A program made the position numbers and the translations under genes. From assembly GCA_025094145.1 (NCBI GenBank), contig JALLLS010000002.1, forward strand, positions 186,001-250,000: a stretch of DNA of 64,000 nucleotides, given 5' to 3'. Below the pieces are notes generated by a model. It saw nothing but the letters and a program-made list of their open reading frames with translations, did no database searches and was not told where the DNA came from. The DNA is from Spinellus fusiger (taxonomy: Eukaryota > Mucoromycota > Mucoromycetes > Mucorales > Phycomycetaceae). Shown here one piece after another: positions 12,285 to 23,214 of the stretch. The first letter of the stretch is position 1. The number at the start of each line of letters is the position of its first letter.

Positions 12285-14042
12285 ATGTCTGCTACCATCA
12301 GCCACCAAGTCGATCCTAGAGATCGTATGAGCTATTCACAGGGATTCTGGAAATTAAGCCAAACCTCCCCCACCCTGACTCAAATCCCCATTGATTTTGA
12401 TACACTTCCTTCCGAGTGTCCCGATCTTTCCTCCTCCGTCTCCACCAGTGCCTCCAACAACACCAGAAGCAGTAGCATTTCCTCCCTGTATGCCAGTCCC
12501 ACCCACCACCACCCACAACACACCCACAGCACCCACCACCCACTCTCTGCAGTGAAAAAGAAACACAGCCGTCTGGGCAGTCTTTTCCACAGCCACCACA
12601 GCTCGTCCACCCACCCTCGACCTATTCTGGAAATGACTCCCATTGACTCTGTTGGAACCGACGATGAAGCAGTCGCCAGTCCCACCTCCATCACGGATAT
12701 ACGCCGCTCGAGTGTGGCCAGCACCACCACCACCACCACCAGCAGCAGCAGCAGTGGTTCCAAAAGCCACCGCTCCTTCAGCTCCTTCATCAACCCAAAG
12801 CTATGGAGAAGACACTCAAGACGCTCCAGTCACAGCAGCAGCAGCAGCAACAGCCAGCAGAGTGTCCCCAAGCTGTCTGCTAAATACGGCAGTTATATAA
12901 AACCAGCTCGGACTCCAGGCAATAAGGAGATGGGTGCTACCTCCAAAAAGAACATTGCCAGCGGTGCTACTGCTGTCATTCGTTTGGTACAACACCCCTC
13001 AACCCATATTATTCTTGCTGTCAAGGAGTTCAAGAAAAAGGCCAAGCAAGAAGACCATCGGGACTATATGAAGCGCATGCTGAATGAGTATTGCATCAGC
13101 AAGATTGTCTCTGGCCATCCCAACATTGTCAACACCATTGATCTTGTCATGGATGAGCATGAGCATTGGTGCACTGTGATGGAATATGTAAGTTGACCTG
13201 GCAAGATGCATAAGCCCATGAACTCATCCTTCCCCCTCCCTCTCCCCCTTTCCCTTTTCTTGTCTTTCTAGTGTGCAGGTGGCGATGTGTTTAATCTGAT
13301 GGCTCAGCCCAACATCAACATCTCGACGGTGGACCAGCATTGTCTCTTCAAACAGCTGCTGCAAGGCCTTGACCATCTCCACAAGCTTGGCATTGCTCAC
13401 CGTGACATCAAACCCGAGAACCTTGTGCTGACACCGGGCGGCACACTCAAAATTGCTGATTTTGGTGTTGCTGATGTTGTTCAAAACGACTACCAAAACA
13501 AACCCCAACCCTGTCACAAGTGGTGTGGCTCTGAGCCCTTCTGGTCTCCTGAGCTGTGGGCGCTGACATCAGAAGAAACACCCTACGACGGCCAAGCCTT
13601 GGATGTATGGAGTGCGGGCATTACCTTTTTCTGTATTCGTTTCCGCAGTCTGCTCTTCTCCAGTGCCTTTTACCACGCCACTCCTCCCAGCGTGCCAAAG
13701 AGCGCCAGGCCAGGCTCCCCTGCTGCTGTGGCTGCCCAGGCCAAGGATGGCGGTGATCCAGAGTTTGGAAAGTACTGTCTCCAGCGCCAGCAGATGGAGG
13801 GCGCAGAGTGCGATCTATGGAAGATGACAGAAAAGGGCGAACCAGGCCCAACCCACTCATTATCACAAGAATGTCGTGAGTGCTTGGCAGGTATGCTGGA
13901 TCCCAATCCTACCACTCGCTGGACAATTCAGCAGGCATTGGCCTCTGCCTGGATGCAAGGCGTGGAAACGTGCAACGACGGTGATCTTCCTAATGGATGG
14001 CGCCATTACCACAGTGTTCCTTCCTTGAGCCATTCCAAGTAG
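12285..14042 (+). CDS. HAL/NPR-type serine/threonine protein kinase
   Basis: Cytosolic protein kinase of the fungal HAL4(SAT4)/HAL5/NPR1 group, which in yeast stabilises plasma-membrane transporters, including the Trk K+ importers. Two exons, 12285-13187 and 13272-14042, are joined over an 84-base GT-AG intron and give 557 residues. The first 200 residues or so are a low-complexity Ser/Thr/His-rich regulatory region with polyserine runs. The kinase domain then shows GATAVIRLV in the glycine-loop position, the lysine in [20 protein letters not shown], the catalytic loop [15 protein letters not shown], and [10 protein letters not shown] as the activation-segment end. I chose ATG 12285 (MSATISHQ); the frame stays open upstream but encodes only the T-rich leader. 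Subgroup is inferred from the kinase motifs; the substrate is not known. Confidence 0.88.
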
Positions 14043-16234
14043 ACTAAAGGTGTGAATGTCTTTTTTTTTCTTTTATTATTTTATATATATATTTATATAT
14101 ATATTATATATTTTGTTTTTTTTTTAAAAAAAAAAAAATCCATTGTATACATACACCATACCTACATAACACCTACATAACACCTACATACATGACCCCA
14201 TGACACTCATCACTCCAATAAAGATATGACACTCATCACCCACTGTTTGTATGGAATCACTACTATCGTCTTGACGAGAGTGGATAAGTAGACTTGCTTG
14301 TGCTGAGGATGGTACACTGTGTAGTGTGTATTGAGTGGGGTGGACAGTAGAGAATTGAGCAGATGAGGGAGAGATCTAGAGTGAGGGAGAGATGTGGGGG
14401 AGTTTATTTTGAACTTTCTTCGTTTCATGCTGTGTACACCTTTCTACACTGTGGCATGGTAATGACAGAATCTTAGTTCCATAACACTTGCCTGCTATAG
14501 TTGAACTATAATGTAGACTAACAAATCCTGTTTGCTGGTTGGAATGTGCTTCTGTAAGACTCTGCTTGTGCTTGTGCTTGTGCTTGTACTTGTACTTGTA
14601 TCTGTACTTGCACCTGAACAGTAGAGAGAAAGAATAGCAGAGAGATGTCCGCCTCTCCACACACTTGCACACACACACACTCGCACACACATCTATCAGC
14701 TTAATAAATAATACTATCTGATACTATCTAGTGCTATTGATTGGCTCAACAGGAATCTATTTAATAACTATTGTTAATTTCTATTGCCTTGGTATTCATC
14801 CTAAACAAAGAAGAGTCTTTTCTTAACCCTACCCAATGGACCCAATGGACTAGAAAAGAACAACTCTTTCTATCTCTGCAGTAGGGCCCAACAAACATAA
14901 GAAATCATTCCCATCGAAAACAGTCTTTTCTCTCTCTTTCTCTCTTTCTCTCTTTCATAGAATACACGTGGATTTCTTTGATTCCTCTGATGTTGATAAT
15001 CCAAACTCTTCTTCTCTCTTCTTAGCGTGACAAGATAATAATAAAACAGAGAACATGTTTTTATCTGACTGACTTGTATTTGTACGACAAACGGGGTCGC
15101 GTGTAAATAATAATCCTTTTCCTTTTTTCTTTTTTCTTTTTTCTTTCTTTTTCCCTTTTTCTTTTGAACTAACTCTTCCTTTTTGTTGATTTAAAGTGAT
15201 CTTGAATAACATTACAAGTCTACCAACCCAAAATTATAACTGATAATAATACACAGATATAGAAAATGTCAATAAAAATAGTCAATAGAAAGCTTATTAT
15301 TTGTCAGGAGTCCATTTGTCAGGAGTCCATTTGTCTTTTTTTTTTCTTTTTTATTATTATTTTTTATAATTTTTTATAATTTTTTATAATTAAAAAAAAA
15401 ACTTTCTTATCTGCTCATCGGTGGTGTGATACACTATGTTCTATCTCCCTTATTTGACCCGTCTTTTCTCGTTGCATTTCCGTATGGGAGAGCACGGGTT
15501 TGACGGCGAGGCTACTCAAGTTTTAAATAGTACAAGGACAGTCCATGTTTGTAAATAAGGTCGATATAAGGAGTGGGCAGTGAGACAGTGCTTATGCCTT
15601 GCTCTGATAGTGCAGACAAGTGAACCTTATTGCCTGTTTGTAAGTTTGTAAAATAGAAAGAGGTAGTTCGTGAGCTGCTTGTTTGCACTATTAGGACAAG
15701 GCATGAACTCCAGAGGAAGAAGGACACAGTTATATAGGCGTGGTGTATAGAGCATAAGGCATATATTACATGGCACAAAGCACAGACTATGAGGCATTCA
15801 CATTATGCAAGAATAAAGAATAAAGAATAAAGATCTATGCTTATGGAAGTGAAGAATGTCAGACTGGGTTACCTTTCTCATCTCTCCACTCTATCGGTGA
15901 TCTGGAAGGTGGGGAGGGATGTGGATAGACTATAGTGCCTTGTCCACGGGTGTATTACTACCTACCACAGCTACCTACCACAACATTGGCTATTAATATC
16001 ACCACAACATTGGCTATTACTGGCATTTCTACTTTAATAGGGTGTCCTCCATTCGATTGAACGAATAGAATAAAAAGACGCATTGTTTATCCTATTCTTA
16101 TTGAATAAAAGTAGCACAGACAGACTTCTTTTGGCCTTATTTGAAGGACGGTTCTATTAACAGATACGAGGAAATAGAGTAAAGAGTCCAATGGCAAATG
16201 TCCATCCTCACCACTTCCAAAGAAAGACAGGGCA
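14043..16234. other. intergenic region between kinase and K+ channel
   Basis: Starts with an A/T palindromic 3' region (14058-14141). It also contains a (GCTTGT)n run at 14565-14605, CT runs near 14930-14957 and three copies of TTTTTTATAA near 15361-15390. The open frames here are low-complexity and unsupported. Confidence 0.45.
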
Positions 16235-16305
16235 CTATGAAAGGTCTTGACCATGGATTGCTGTCGTCCTTACTCCTTTGCCTTTGTCTCTTTTTGTGGT
16301 GTGTC

Positions 16306-16341
<36 letters not shown>

Positions 16342-17991
16342 CATTATTATTATTATTATCATCATCATTACTATGATAAAGAAGGGTCTTGATGCGCTGG
16401 AGAGATGCCTGGTGTTGTTGAGCTATGACTGTCAATGCTCTTAATTGGTCCAGTGTTTCATCTGTAGGGTCCAATGTGTTTTCCTGTGAAAGGGGTCCTG
16501 AAGGGTGTCCTTGTCTATCCTGTGGAAGATGGGAAAGTTCGATGGAGTATCGGTTGGCCTGCAATGGCTGCTTATAGCGCCGCATGTGTTCCCAGACAGC
16601 AGTGAAGTTGCGACCCACAATAATAGAAGGCAGGGCAATCAACTGCAGATAGAACACACGTCAGACAACACAAGCATCAGATGCAGATGTAGAGTATTTA
16701 CCAGAACACCAAACATCATGGCAGGAAATGTCACCAATTTACCAATAAAGGTAGCAGGCACCATATCACCTATAAGAAGAGAAGCAGGTGAATACCTCTT
16801 GATAGATCCAACACACTGGCTTGGGAAGGAAAGGAGCTTACCATAGCCTGTGGTAGTGATTGTCACCATCACAAACCAAAAGGCAGCAGGAATACTGTCA
16901 AAGGCACTAGGAACAGGTTGAGTTTCCCAAGAGAAGGTGTCTGTTGATCTCTCACCTTGGCTTTCCATCAGGGTTCACAAATGTCTCCAGGGTGCTGTCC
17001 CATACACCACGTTCTGCAAAGTACAGAAGAGTAGAAAACAGCACCACACACGTCACAAGAAAGAACAGCAGTGCATAGAGAGCATCACTCGATCTGTGCA
17101 TGGCTGCCACTAGCACTTCGATGGTCATGATGATCGTATTGGAGTATTTGTAGGTCTTGAAGAGACGCAGCAGTCGAAACAGTCGCAGGATAGTAAAGCG
17201 AAACTCATGGGTCTGTTTTCCTCCGTGGATCAGTTGAAGGGAAACTGCACTTGTTGTAGAGTCTTACCGTATCACGCTTAGCCAACAGTTCAATGTAGAA
17301 CGGTATGATAGAAATAAAGTCAATAATAGACAAAGGTGCTTTATAATAGAAACAGCATCCAACAAGACATCCACCCACAGACCCCATAGGTCCTTTCTCT
17401 TTAGTATCTGTTGTTCTTTCTTTCTTTCTTTCCCTGTTTCTTAATGGGGCCTTACATAGGAAAAAGTGCTTGATCATCTTTAATGAATCAGAATGGGCAA
17501 AGATACGTAAAATATACTCGAGAGAGAATAACGAAACCATAGCGACCTCGAGATGAAACCTATGGATTGGATCCAGCAGCATAAGAAGAAGAAAGATACT
17601 TTACATTCTAATACTATTACTATTACTATTACTATTACTATTACTATTACTAATAACAACAATAACAATAACAATAACAACAGTATTGTTAATCAATAGC
17701 TTGCCATAGTCTGTCACTGTCTGCAGAACGGAAAGCAGGAATAGTTTCTAGGGTGGTCATAACTGCACTCAGGACAATCAATAGCGACACAACAACATTG
17801 GTCCAAAAGGCAGCACGACTGCTAGAAGGTGCTTCCAACAAGAGGTACAGCTGCTGCTTAAGGTTGTGTGTTATTGTATCTGCCATATCCTCTGTGTCCT
17901 GAACACCCTGCGTAGGGTCATCTACCAATGCACTGAGGGACACCCACTGTTGATCGTAGGAAGTTGGTTTCTGTCGCTCTGTTGCTGCCAT
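16235..17991 (-). CDS. voltage-gated (Kv-type) potassium channel
   Basis: Six-transmembrane K+ channel subunit, 419 residues from seven exons: 17705-17991, 17456-17559, 17268-17338, 16956-17212, 16842-16906, 16702-16769 and 16235-16642. In order: a short N-terminus without a T1 domain, S1 (NVVVSLLIVLSAVMTTLETI), S2 (VAMVSLFSLEYILRIF), S3 (IIDFISIIPFYIELL), an S4 voltage sensor with basic residues every third position (FTILRLFRLLRLFKTYK), S5, the pore helix SIPAAFWFVMVTI with selectivity filter TTTGYGD, and S6 ending IALPSIIVGRNF. An intron splits the filter after GY-G. The first intron (17560-17704) is GC-AG (CTATG|GCAAGC) and holds a (TATTAC)n array; joining it gives RLW|FHLEVAM. The C-terminal tail has Asn/Asp tracts encoded by a (TTA)n microsatellite. 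ATG 17991 is preferred because the frame above it encodes a low-complexity leader. Confidence 0.92.
16311..16374. repeat. (TTA)n microsatellite coding for polyasparagine
   Basis: About twenty near-perfect TTA/TCA units. On the minus strand these are in frame with the K+ channel and give two Asn tracts separated by Asp, so length changes would alter the cytoplasmic tail without a frameshift. Confidence 0.85.
17606..17652. repeat. (TATTAC)n microsatellite in a channel intron
   Basis: Seven or so tandem hexamers lie inside the GC-AG intron of the K+ channel, followed by AACAAT-type units up to about 17681. Confidence 0.85.
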
Positions 17992-18202
17992 GCCACTTGC
18001 TCTCTCTCTTCTTTCTATTTCTATTGAGGTGTTGTAGGGTGCTTTATTGGGTTCTCGTGCCAAAAGCAAAAATAAAAATAAAAAAATAAACAATTTTATG
18101 TTTTTATTCCTATCCAGATCATTGGATCAATCTTACTCGTAGGGAGTGATTATTGGATGATAATAAGCGGGTGGTAACTAAGTGATAGGTAATGAATAGG
18201 TA

Positions 18203-18219
18203 CACACCTAAAGATTTTT
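18203..18219 (+). repeat. left terminal inverted repeat of E3
   Basis: CACACCTAAAGATTTTT, pairs with the right end at 22088-22104 except for three bases (TAA against AGG). Confidence 0.8.
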
Positions 18220-18452
18220 GGGATATAAAAGTAAATACACGGACAATAAAATCGCAATATTCTTATGATTGGCTGATGTGTTTTAAAAGGGTATTTTCGC
18301 TGTCTAAATGGACTATTTCAAACTCTGTCTGCCTATCCTAGCAATAGCTACACTATCTTCATAAAGTATTAGTATATCCTTGGGGAAATTATAGTATAGA
18401 AATGTAGTATGGTTCAAAAAGACATTTGTATCTTGATATAGTACAGCGATAA
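18203..18452 (-). ncRNA. candidate Fanzor guide-RNA (omega RNA) scaffold region
   Basis: In characterised Fanzor and TnpB loci the guide RNA comes from the segment downstream of the nuclease stop and ends at the element border, so that the guide is read from the flanking DNA. Here that segment is the 250 bases between the stop (18453) and the left end. About 120-160 bases nearest the end (18203-18360) are conserved almost without gaps in the Fanzor-less element E4 (61385-61540, inverted) and partly in E2 (2840-2960), far beyond the 17-base inverted repeat. The RNA itself, its ends and fold are inferred; no transcript evidence is available here. Conservation could instead reflect transposase binding. 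Confidence 0.35.
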
Positions 18453-20600
18453 CTACACCGGATTCTTTTTTGATGTTTTGGTGGATCGACTACTACTAGC
18501 TAAGGGTGACTCCTTTCTTTTGGTACCAACAGACTGTACTTTCTTGGATCGACAAAAGCGCTTGGGTCGCTTGCCTTCCTCTCGTAGTCCAAAAAAAACA
18601 TGACAAAAGTTCAATGTTGCTGCCATGTCCCGATTCCAAAAGCGTTGAGAAATTATCTCATCAGAAACTCCAGCAGTTTTGGTCATGATCTTCAAACATT
18701 GTTGGTTTTTGCACCTAAATAAAAATAAAAAATAATAAACCTATTAGCCTTTTCTTTGACTTTTATAGAAAAAAAAGAATATTTTTACCTTAAAAGACCA
18801 TGACATGTCACTGTGGGGCTCTTCTCTCTTCTGAAGGGTCTTGGGTTTTGTACTTTCTTGAATTTCTCAAGCTCACCGTTCTTACAAGAAGGACAAAAAA
18901 TAGATGTTTTGAACTCATCAATAAGGAACACCTTGAACCCTTCTTTCTTCAATATTCTTCTTATTCCAACACCTCTCACTGGTTCATGGAACTTTGTGTT
19001 TCCTACAGACCAATTGCCAATCACCATTACAGCATCATCGCCAAACTTTCTTCGAAGATTTCTAGCTAGCCGTTTGTCTGATTGTTGCTGATTAATAAAG
19101 CTTGAAAGCTTCATTTTACGAAATGGGAGTAAACCATTGGCATTCCGGTTTTCCACAGCAGGAGTATCTTCATTTAAATAATAGTTATGCAACACTGGGG
19201 TAACTCTGGCTCTTTCCTCGAGGTATCTTGCAAACCTTTCACAATTGACTGTTGAAGATGTATGTCCTGACATGGATAATTCAGCTGCTTTCACTTCATC
19301 AGGCTTCAAGTTCTCACGGAGCTTCCTGAAATTCCTCAACTTGTTTTCAATAGCACTTTGATTGCTAGTGTATCGGTATGTTCTTTTGTTCTCTAAAGTG
19401 CTATCTTCATGCATGCAATAAAGTATATCACGACGACCAGGGTCAATCAACACACACTTGCCGATACTAGCTGCCAATTCTTTTTTCCCCAAATCTTCAA
19501 TGTATTGGAATTCATCAAGTTCCTTTGTTTCTTTCTTGATTCTTCCACCGCCACCTTTTTTTGTATCATGGTTTTGTTTCAACACAGATACACCAACACC
19601 GTCAGTCATCACCATTCCCCTAAACTTCATTGCATTTCTTTCACCCTGCGGCTTCATTGCTTTTGTTGTGGTATCAATAACAGCCCCCCACACTCTATCT
19701 TTGTCCAAATGGCTGATAATAGGTCTTTTCAATAGATGGGTGTTCAATATACGCGTATCTATTGTCATATAAGATGGTATGAATGTTCTTCTCAGCGGAA
19801 AACAGTTGAGAGGCTTGTCTTGAAGGACTTCACACATGCTTGATAGCTTATAATAAGCCTTCAAATGCTTTGGGGTGTTTGCTTTGCAGTAATAGTAAAC
19901 AGAGTCTTTGGAAAATTGATAGTTCATGGGATAAGAGCTAAAGATATCATGAATCATATCAATATCATGAGTAGAGAGGAATTCTTTTGGTAGATTGTCG
20001 ATTTTTCCAGATGAAATGACTGTTTTGACTTTATTGCATTGTTCAATAATATCCTTTACTACAGCTGATACTTCCGTCTCTGTGCTGCCCTTTTTCTTCA
20101 TTTCTTCTTTTACTGTCTTTATTCGTTCATTCTTTTTCAAAAGTATGTTTAATAACATGCGCAGCTTGTTTCTAAAGTGTAATGAGACACCATTGAGGTA
20201 CGCTGTGTTTATTTTCCTTGCTTCCTACATGGCTATTTGAAAGGCATACTTTAAACTGACTGGCTCATATAGACTGTGTTGAAAGTACATGTCTCGATGG
20301 CTGTTGATAAGTTCTCGGTTGGTTTTTGACTTTGAAGAATTTGCTTGTCTATTTGGCTTGTAACTCTGAAGAAGCGACAAAAAGACCACTGTAAAAATCA
20401 ACATTGGCAAAATCCTCCAGAGCAAAGGCAGGGTTATTTTCCAATTCTTGAATGAATATGTACTTTATAAAAGCGAATGTATGCGTTACAAGAATATGGA
20501 CAATAGATACAAGTGTCTTGAGCGGCAAAAGATACTGCGGTTTCCATCCAATACCAGTGATTGAGCTTTTCACTGCTATCATCTTTAGAGCAGGTTCCAT
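18453..20600 (-). pseudogene. Fanzor RNA-guided nuclease (eukaryotic TnpB), recently inactivated
   Basis: Nearly complete gene for a Fanzor of about 690 residues. The N-terminal region starts at ATG 20600 (IAVKSSITGIG, VHILVTHTFAFIKYIF). Next come ARKINTAYLNGVSLHFRNKL and NILLKKNERIKTVKEE. RuvC-I D is in CVLIDPGRRDILYC (near 19440), a candidate RuvC-II glutamate in FLIDEFKTS (18914-18916), then the zinc finger FCPSC ... GLLRC-KNQQC and RuvC-III D in FWNRDMAATLNF (18627-18629). The tail is basic (KKVQSVGTKRK), like a nuclear signal. A 74-base GT-AG intron (18715-18788) lies inside the zinc finger, and joining the exons completes it. Two lesions are visible: TAG at 20225-20227, probably from CAG, and a frame change between 20345 and 20395. 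A shorter product from an internal ATG (20158) would still hold all catalytic motifs. Family identity is firm. Confidence 0.88.
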
Positions 20601-20780
20601 GAAGAAAATAAAATAAAGACGAGTTGACCTTTTCTTTTTATACTATTTCTGTTTTATAATTGGTTTCCACATGCCATTGATTCAATCCGTGATTTGAAAA
20701 CCAAGAAGTTGTGTTAAAGCATAATATTTGTATATCTATCAATGGAAACTGTGAATCCCATGGGTTTCTATACACATATA

Positions 20781-21442
20781 CAGTCCCATACAATAAGTGA
20801 GTTGACAGAATTCTTTTTATTTTATTTTGAAAAATAAAGGTACATCTATCAGTTTAAGATGTTCATAATAAAAGATTCATGAAATAACACAGTATTTGTA
20901 ATGGTTGTTCTTTAGATGATTGTCTATATTCTTATTATAAAAATATTACTCGGTGCTTTGTAATAGAGTCTTTATTTTTAATCACTCTAGTCCCTTTATT
21001 ATTGTACACAACTGTAAAACAGGATTCGTCAGACCAAACAACCTTGTTTTTACATCATTCATATTTCTCAAATCATATGCAATTATTTGTATAGAGTTTC
21101 TGCGAATAGACAAAATGATAGCCAGTTTTGAAGTAGATGACACTTTTTCAGGTCTTCCTGTATGCATTTTGAGTTGAAATGTGCCTTTGTTTTTATACAA
21201 TAGGACACTCTTGTCTATTGTACTCTTTGGGATGTCGACATTGTCAGCAATCTCTTGATAAGTAGCACGTCTTTTCCATTGTCCTGTGATTTGACCTCTA
21301 ATAAATATAGCATGCTCTCTTCTTTTGATAGGGCTATCTTCATGTTCTTGGCTAAGAGTTGGCTGGTTTTCATTGTTTGAATAAACTGTAAAATAAAAAT
21401 AGAAAATTGATTTGCCGTCTACTCATTTTTTGCATGGGACTG
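20781..21442 (-). mobile_element. B2: deleted Tc1-like element nested in the Fanzor element
   Basis: Ends CAGTCCCATACAATAAGTGAG and, at the right, the inverse of CAGTCCCATGCAAAAAATGAG, each next to TA. Inside, a minus-strand frame (20982-21200) encodes the DNA-binding part of a Tc1 transposase (MYKNKGTFQLKMHTGRPEKV) nearly identical to that of B1 (47912-49290). The segment matching B1 up to about 48130 is joined straight to sequence matching about 48630, so the catalytic domain has been deleted. It is a non-autonomous copy that landed between the Fanzor promoter side and the right end of E3. Confidence 0.85.
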
Positions 21443-22087
21443 TATACCTCACCAAAATAAGAATATTTTTTATTCTTTGTTCTTGTTATTATCTTGTTAT
21501 TTTTCACACTGCACATACAACTTAACGCCCAAGTACTTGTCAAGATGAGCATAACTAATCAAGGTAATGTGCCATTATTAACAAAGAAAAACAATAGAAA
21601 GAAGTTGTAGACACCACTAGAGGGTATTCTTGAGATAAAAAGGTAAGCAGTGTCTTCATCTGGGCTTGTGCTCATTGCATTCCACAAGACACTCAATGTA
21701 TTGTTATTAGGCAAGTTAATACTCTTCTCAAGTCAGTCTTAGGTGGTCTTCTGTACTATCTAGGGTCTCTAGGGTGTACTACTGAGCATAGTTATCTATC
21801 TTCCAAGAACAAAGAACTGGGTTTTTAGGTTGTAGATTCTATTGCTATGAGGGAATGCACTTGGGCAGTGGCTATAGTCATAATATAGTATTATCTATAC
21901 TATTACAATAAACAATTTTATTCATAAACACTATATTTTACTGATAATACAATTTGATATTGAGGTATACTACAAAAGGAAACAATTATTTGGATACTTG
22001 TAACTCTTTTGATTTTAAACACAGGTCCATAAAAGGCAAGAGATTTTTAGACGTAAAAGGAAGGAGATATCACCGCCTAAAAGCCAG

Positions 22088-22104
22088 AAAAATCTCCTGG
22101 TGTG
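22088..22104 (-). repeat. right terminal inverted repeat of E3
   Basis: Read on the minus strand, CACACCAGGAGATTTTT; same sequence as the ends of E1 and E4. Confidence 0.8.
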
Positions 22105-22106
22105 TA

Positions 22107-23214
22107 GTAATAAAAATCCATTGACCTGTAGAGTACATTGGAGAATATATTCCTCGTATTCTTTTCTTTATATTCTTCTCATTCATCCCTTCTCTGCTCT
22201 AGTGTTGGTATGGCAAAGTGGGTGTGTATCTACCTACACAGCTCCTATTTAATAGCAGGAGTGACGATGGAGGAAGAAAACAAACAGTCCTTGGAATGGG
22301 TCAAAGGGTGTGGAGTGAAGCAACTCATTGATTCTTACCGGACACTAAAGATAAGAGCATCCAGCAGCCCTGCCTATTCCTGCCTATTGTTTGCTTGCCA
22401 TAAAGTGCAGCACTGTACAACACCCATACACAACTTCTGTTTCATAGACAGTAGATATAACCTTAAAGAAACAGACTAGCCAGTCCAAGGATCTTTTTTT
22501 TTTAAAAATAAAATAAAAAGATACTTTAATATACTTGGACAAGTGGCAGAAGCACACTCTATGATAGACATTGTACAGTGATGGTTGATATTTTATTCTT
22601 TATTCTTTATTCGTGATATTTCCATTAGCTACTTATCATAAGAACCAACCTAGAATATAAATAACAGTGAGTTGACCAATGCTATGAACAATTCAAACAA
22701 AGAATAAAGGAATAGATAAAGTGTTCAGAAATTTGGGTATAGCTAATTACTCTACATGTACAGTTCAGACTGACGTGCAAATGTCTTGTTGTATCATCAA
22801 GACACTTTATCAAGGACAGAGATATAAAATAGAATAGAACCATGCATTACCTTTTTCTTTTTTCTTTTAAAAAATAGAAAATAAAAAATAGAAAATATTA
22901 ACCAGCAGCCATAAGAAAAGTAAAGACAAAAACAACAAGGACTGAAGCTTGCTCTCTTTATTTATAGGCCTTTGGTATTTGCCATGAAAATTTTTCAAGG
23001 ATAAGTCACGGTAGTCCAAAGTGCAAGGAGTTCAAAACAATAGAGTTTGAAGCAGTAGGGTCCGATGGAAGAAGGGAGGATTATAATTTACAGATGTTCA
23101 GGTAGATAAGTAAAGATCAAGAAGGGATGTGTGTGTGTGTGTGTGTAGAAACAAGAAAATCAAAGCAATAATAAAATAAAGAGTATCCATATCTCAGAAA
23201 GTGGCGTAGGGAGT
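22107..23214. other. intergenic region between E3 and the DNAJC3-like gene
   Basis: A 113-codon plus-strand frame (22138-22479) has no recognised family and no supporting feature. The rest is AT-rich, with a (GT)n run at 23129-23145 in the 3' flank of the co-chaperone gene. Confidence 0.4.

Larger units (their letters stand above)
18203..22104 (-). mobile_element. E3: 3.9-kb TIR element carrying a Fanzor gene
   Basis: Both ends are visible. The left end is CACACCTAAAGATTTTT after TA (18201-18202); the right end, read inward, is CACACCAGGAGATTTTT before TA (22105-22106). TA duplication and a short inverted repeat (14 of 17 matching) are of Tc1/mariner type. The cargo is a Fanzor gene on the minus strand whose stop lies 250 bases from the left end. 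No intact DDE transposase of its own is present; the only transposase piece is inside a separate nested element (20781-21442). Related ends occur at 1110, about 2831/4028 and 60286/61540, so this is a family, probably moved by a transposase made elsewhere. Confidence 0.88.

Noticed and set aside
12354..12793. Long minus-strand frames opposite the kinase gene (up to 138 codons)
   Set aside because: They arise from the Ser/Thr-rich, GC-biased coding region of the kinase and encode only Gly/Val/Trp-rich low complexity.
16639..16968. Reading through 16907-16955 of the K+ channel as coding
   Set aside because: It puts the pore out of frame with S5; removing the 49-base intron gives a continuous SIPAAFW pore.
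18785..20158. Fanzor gene starting at ATG 20158 and ending at 18785 as a complete gene
   Set aside because: The frame ends in the middle of the zinc finger at an intron, and typical N-terminal Fanzor sequence lies upstream at 20225-20600.
22138..22479. 113-codon frame next to E3 as a gene
   Set aside because: No domain, no introns, no conserved look; listed only within the intergenic entry.
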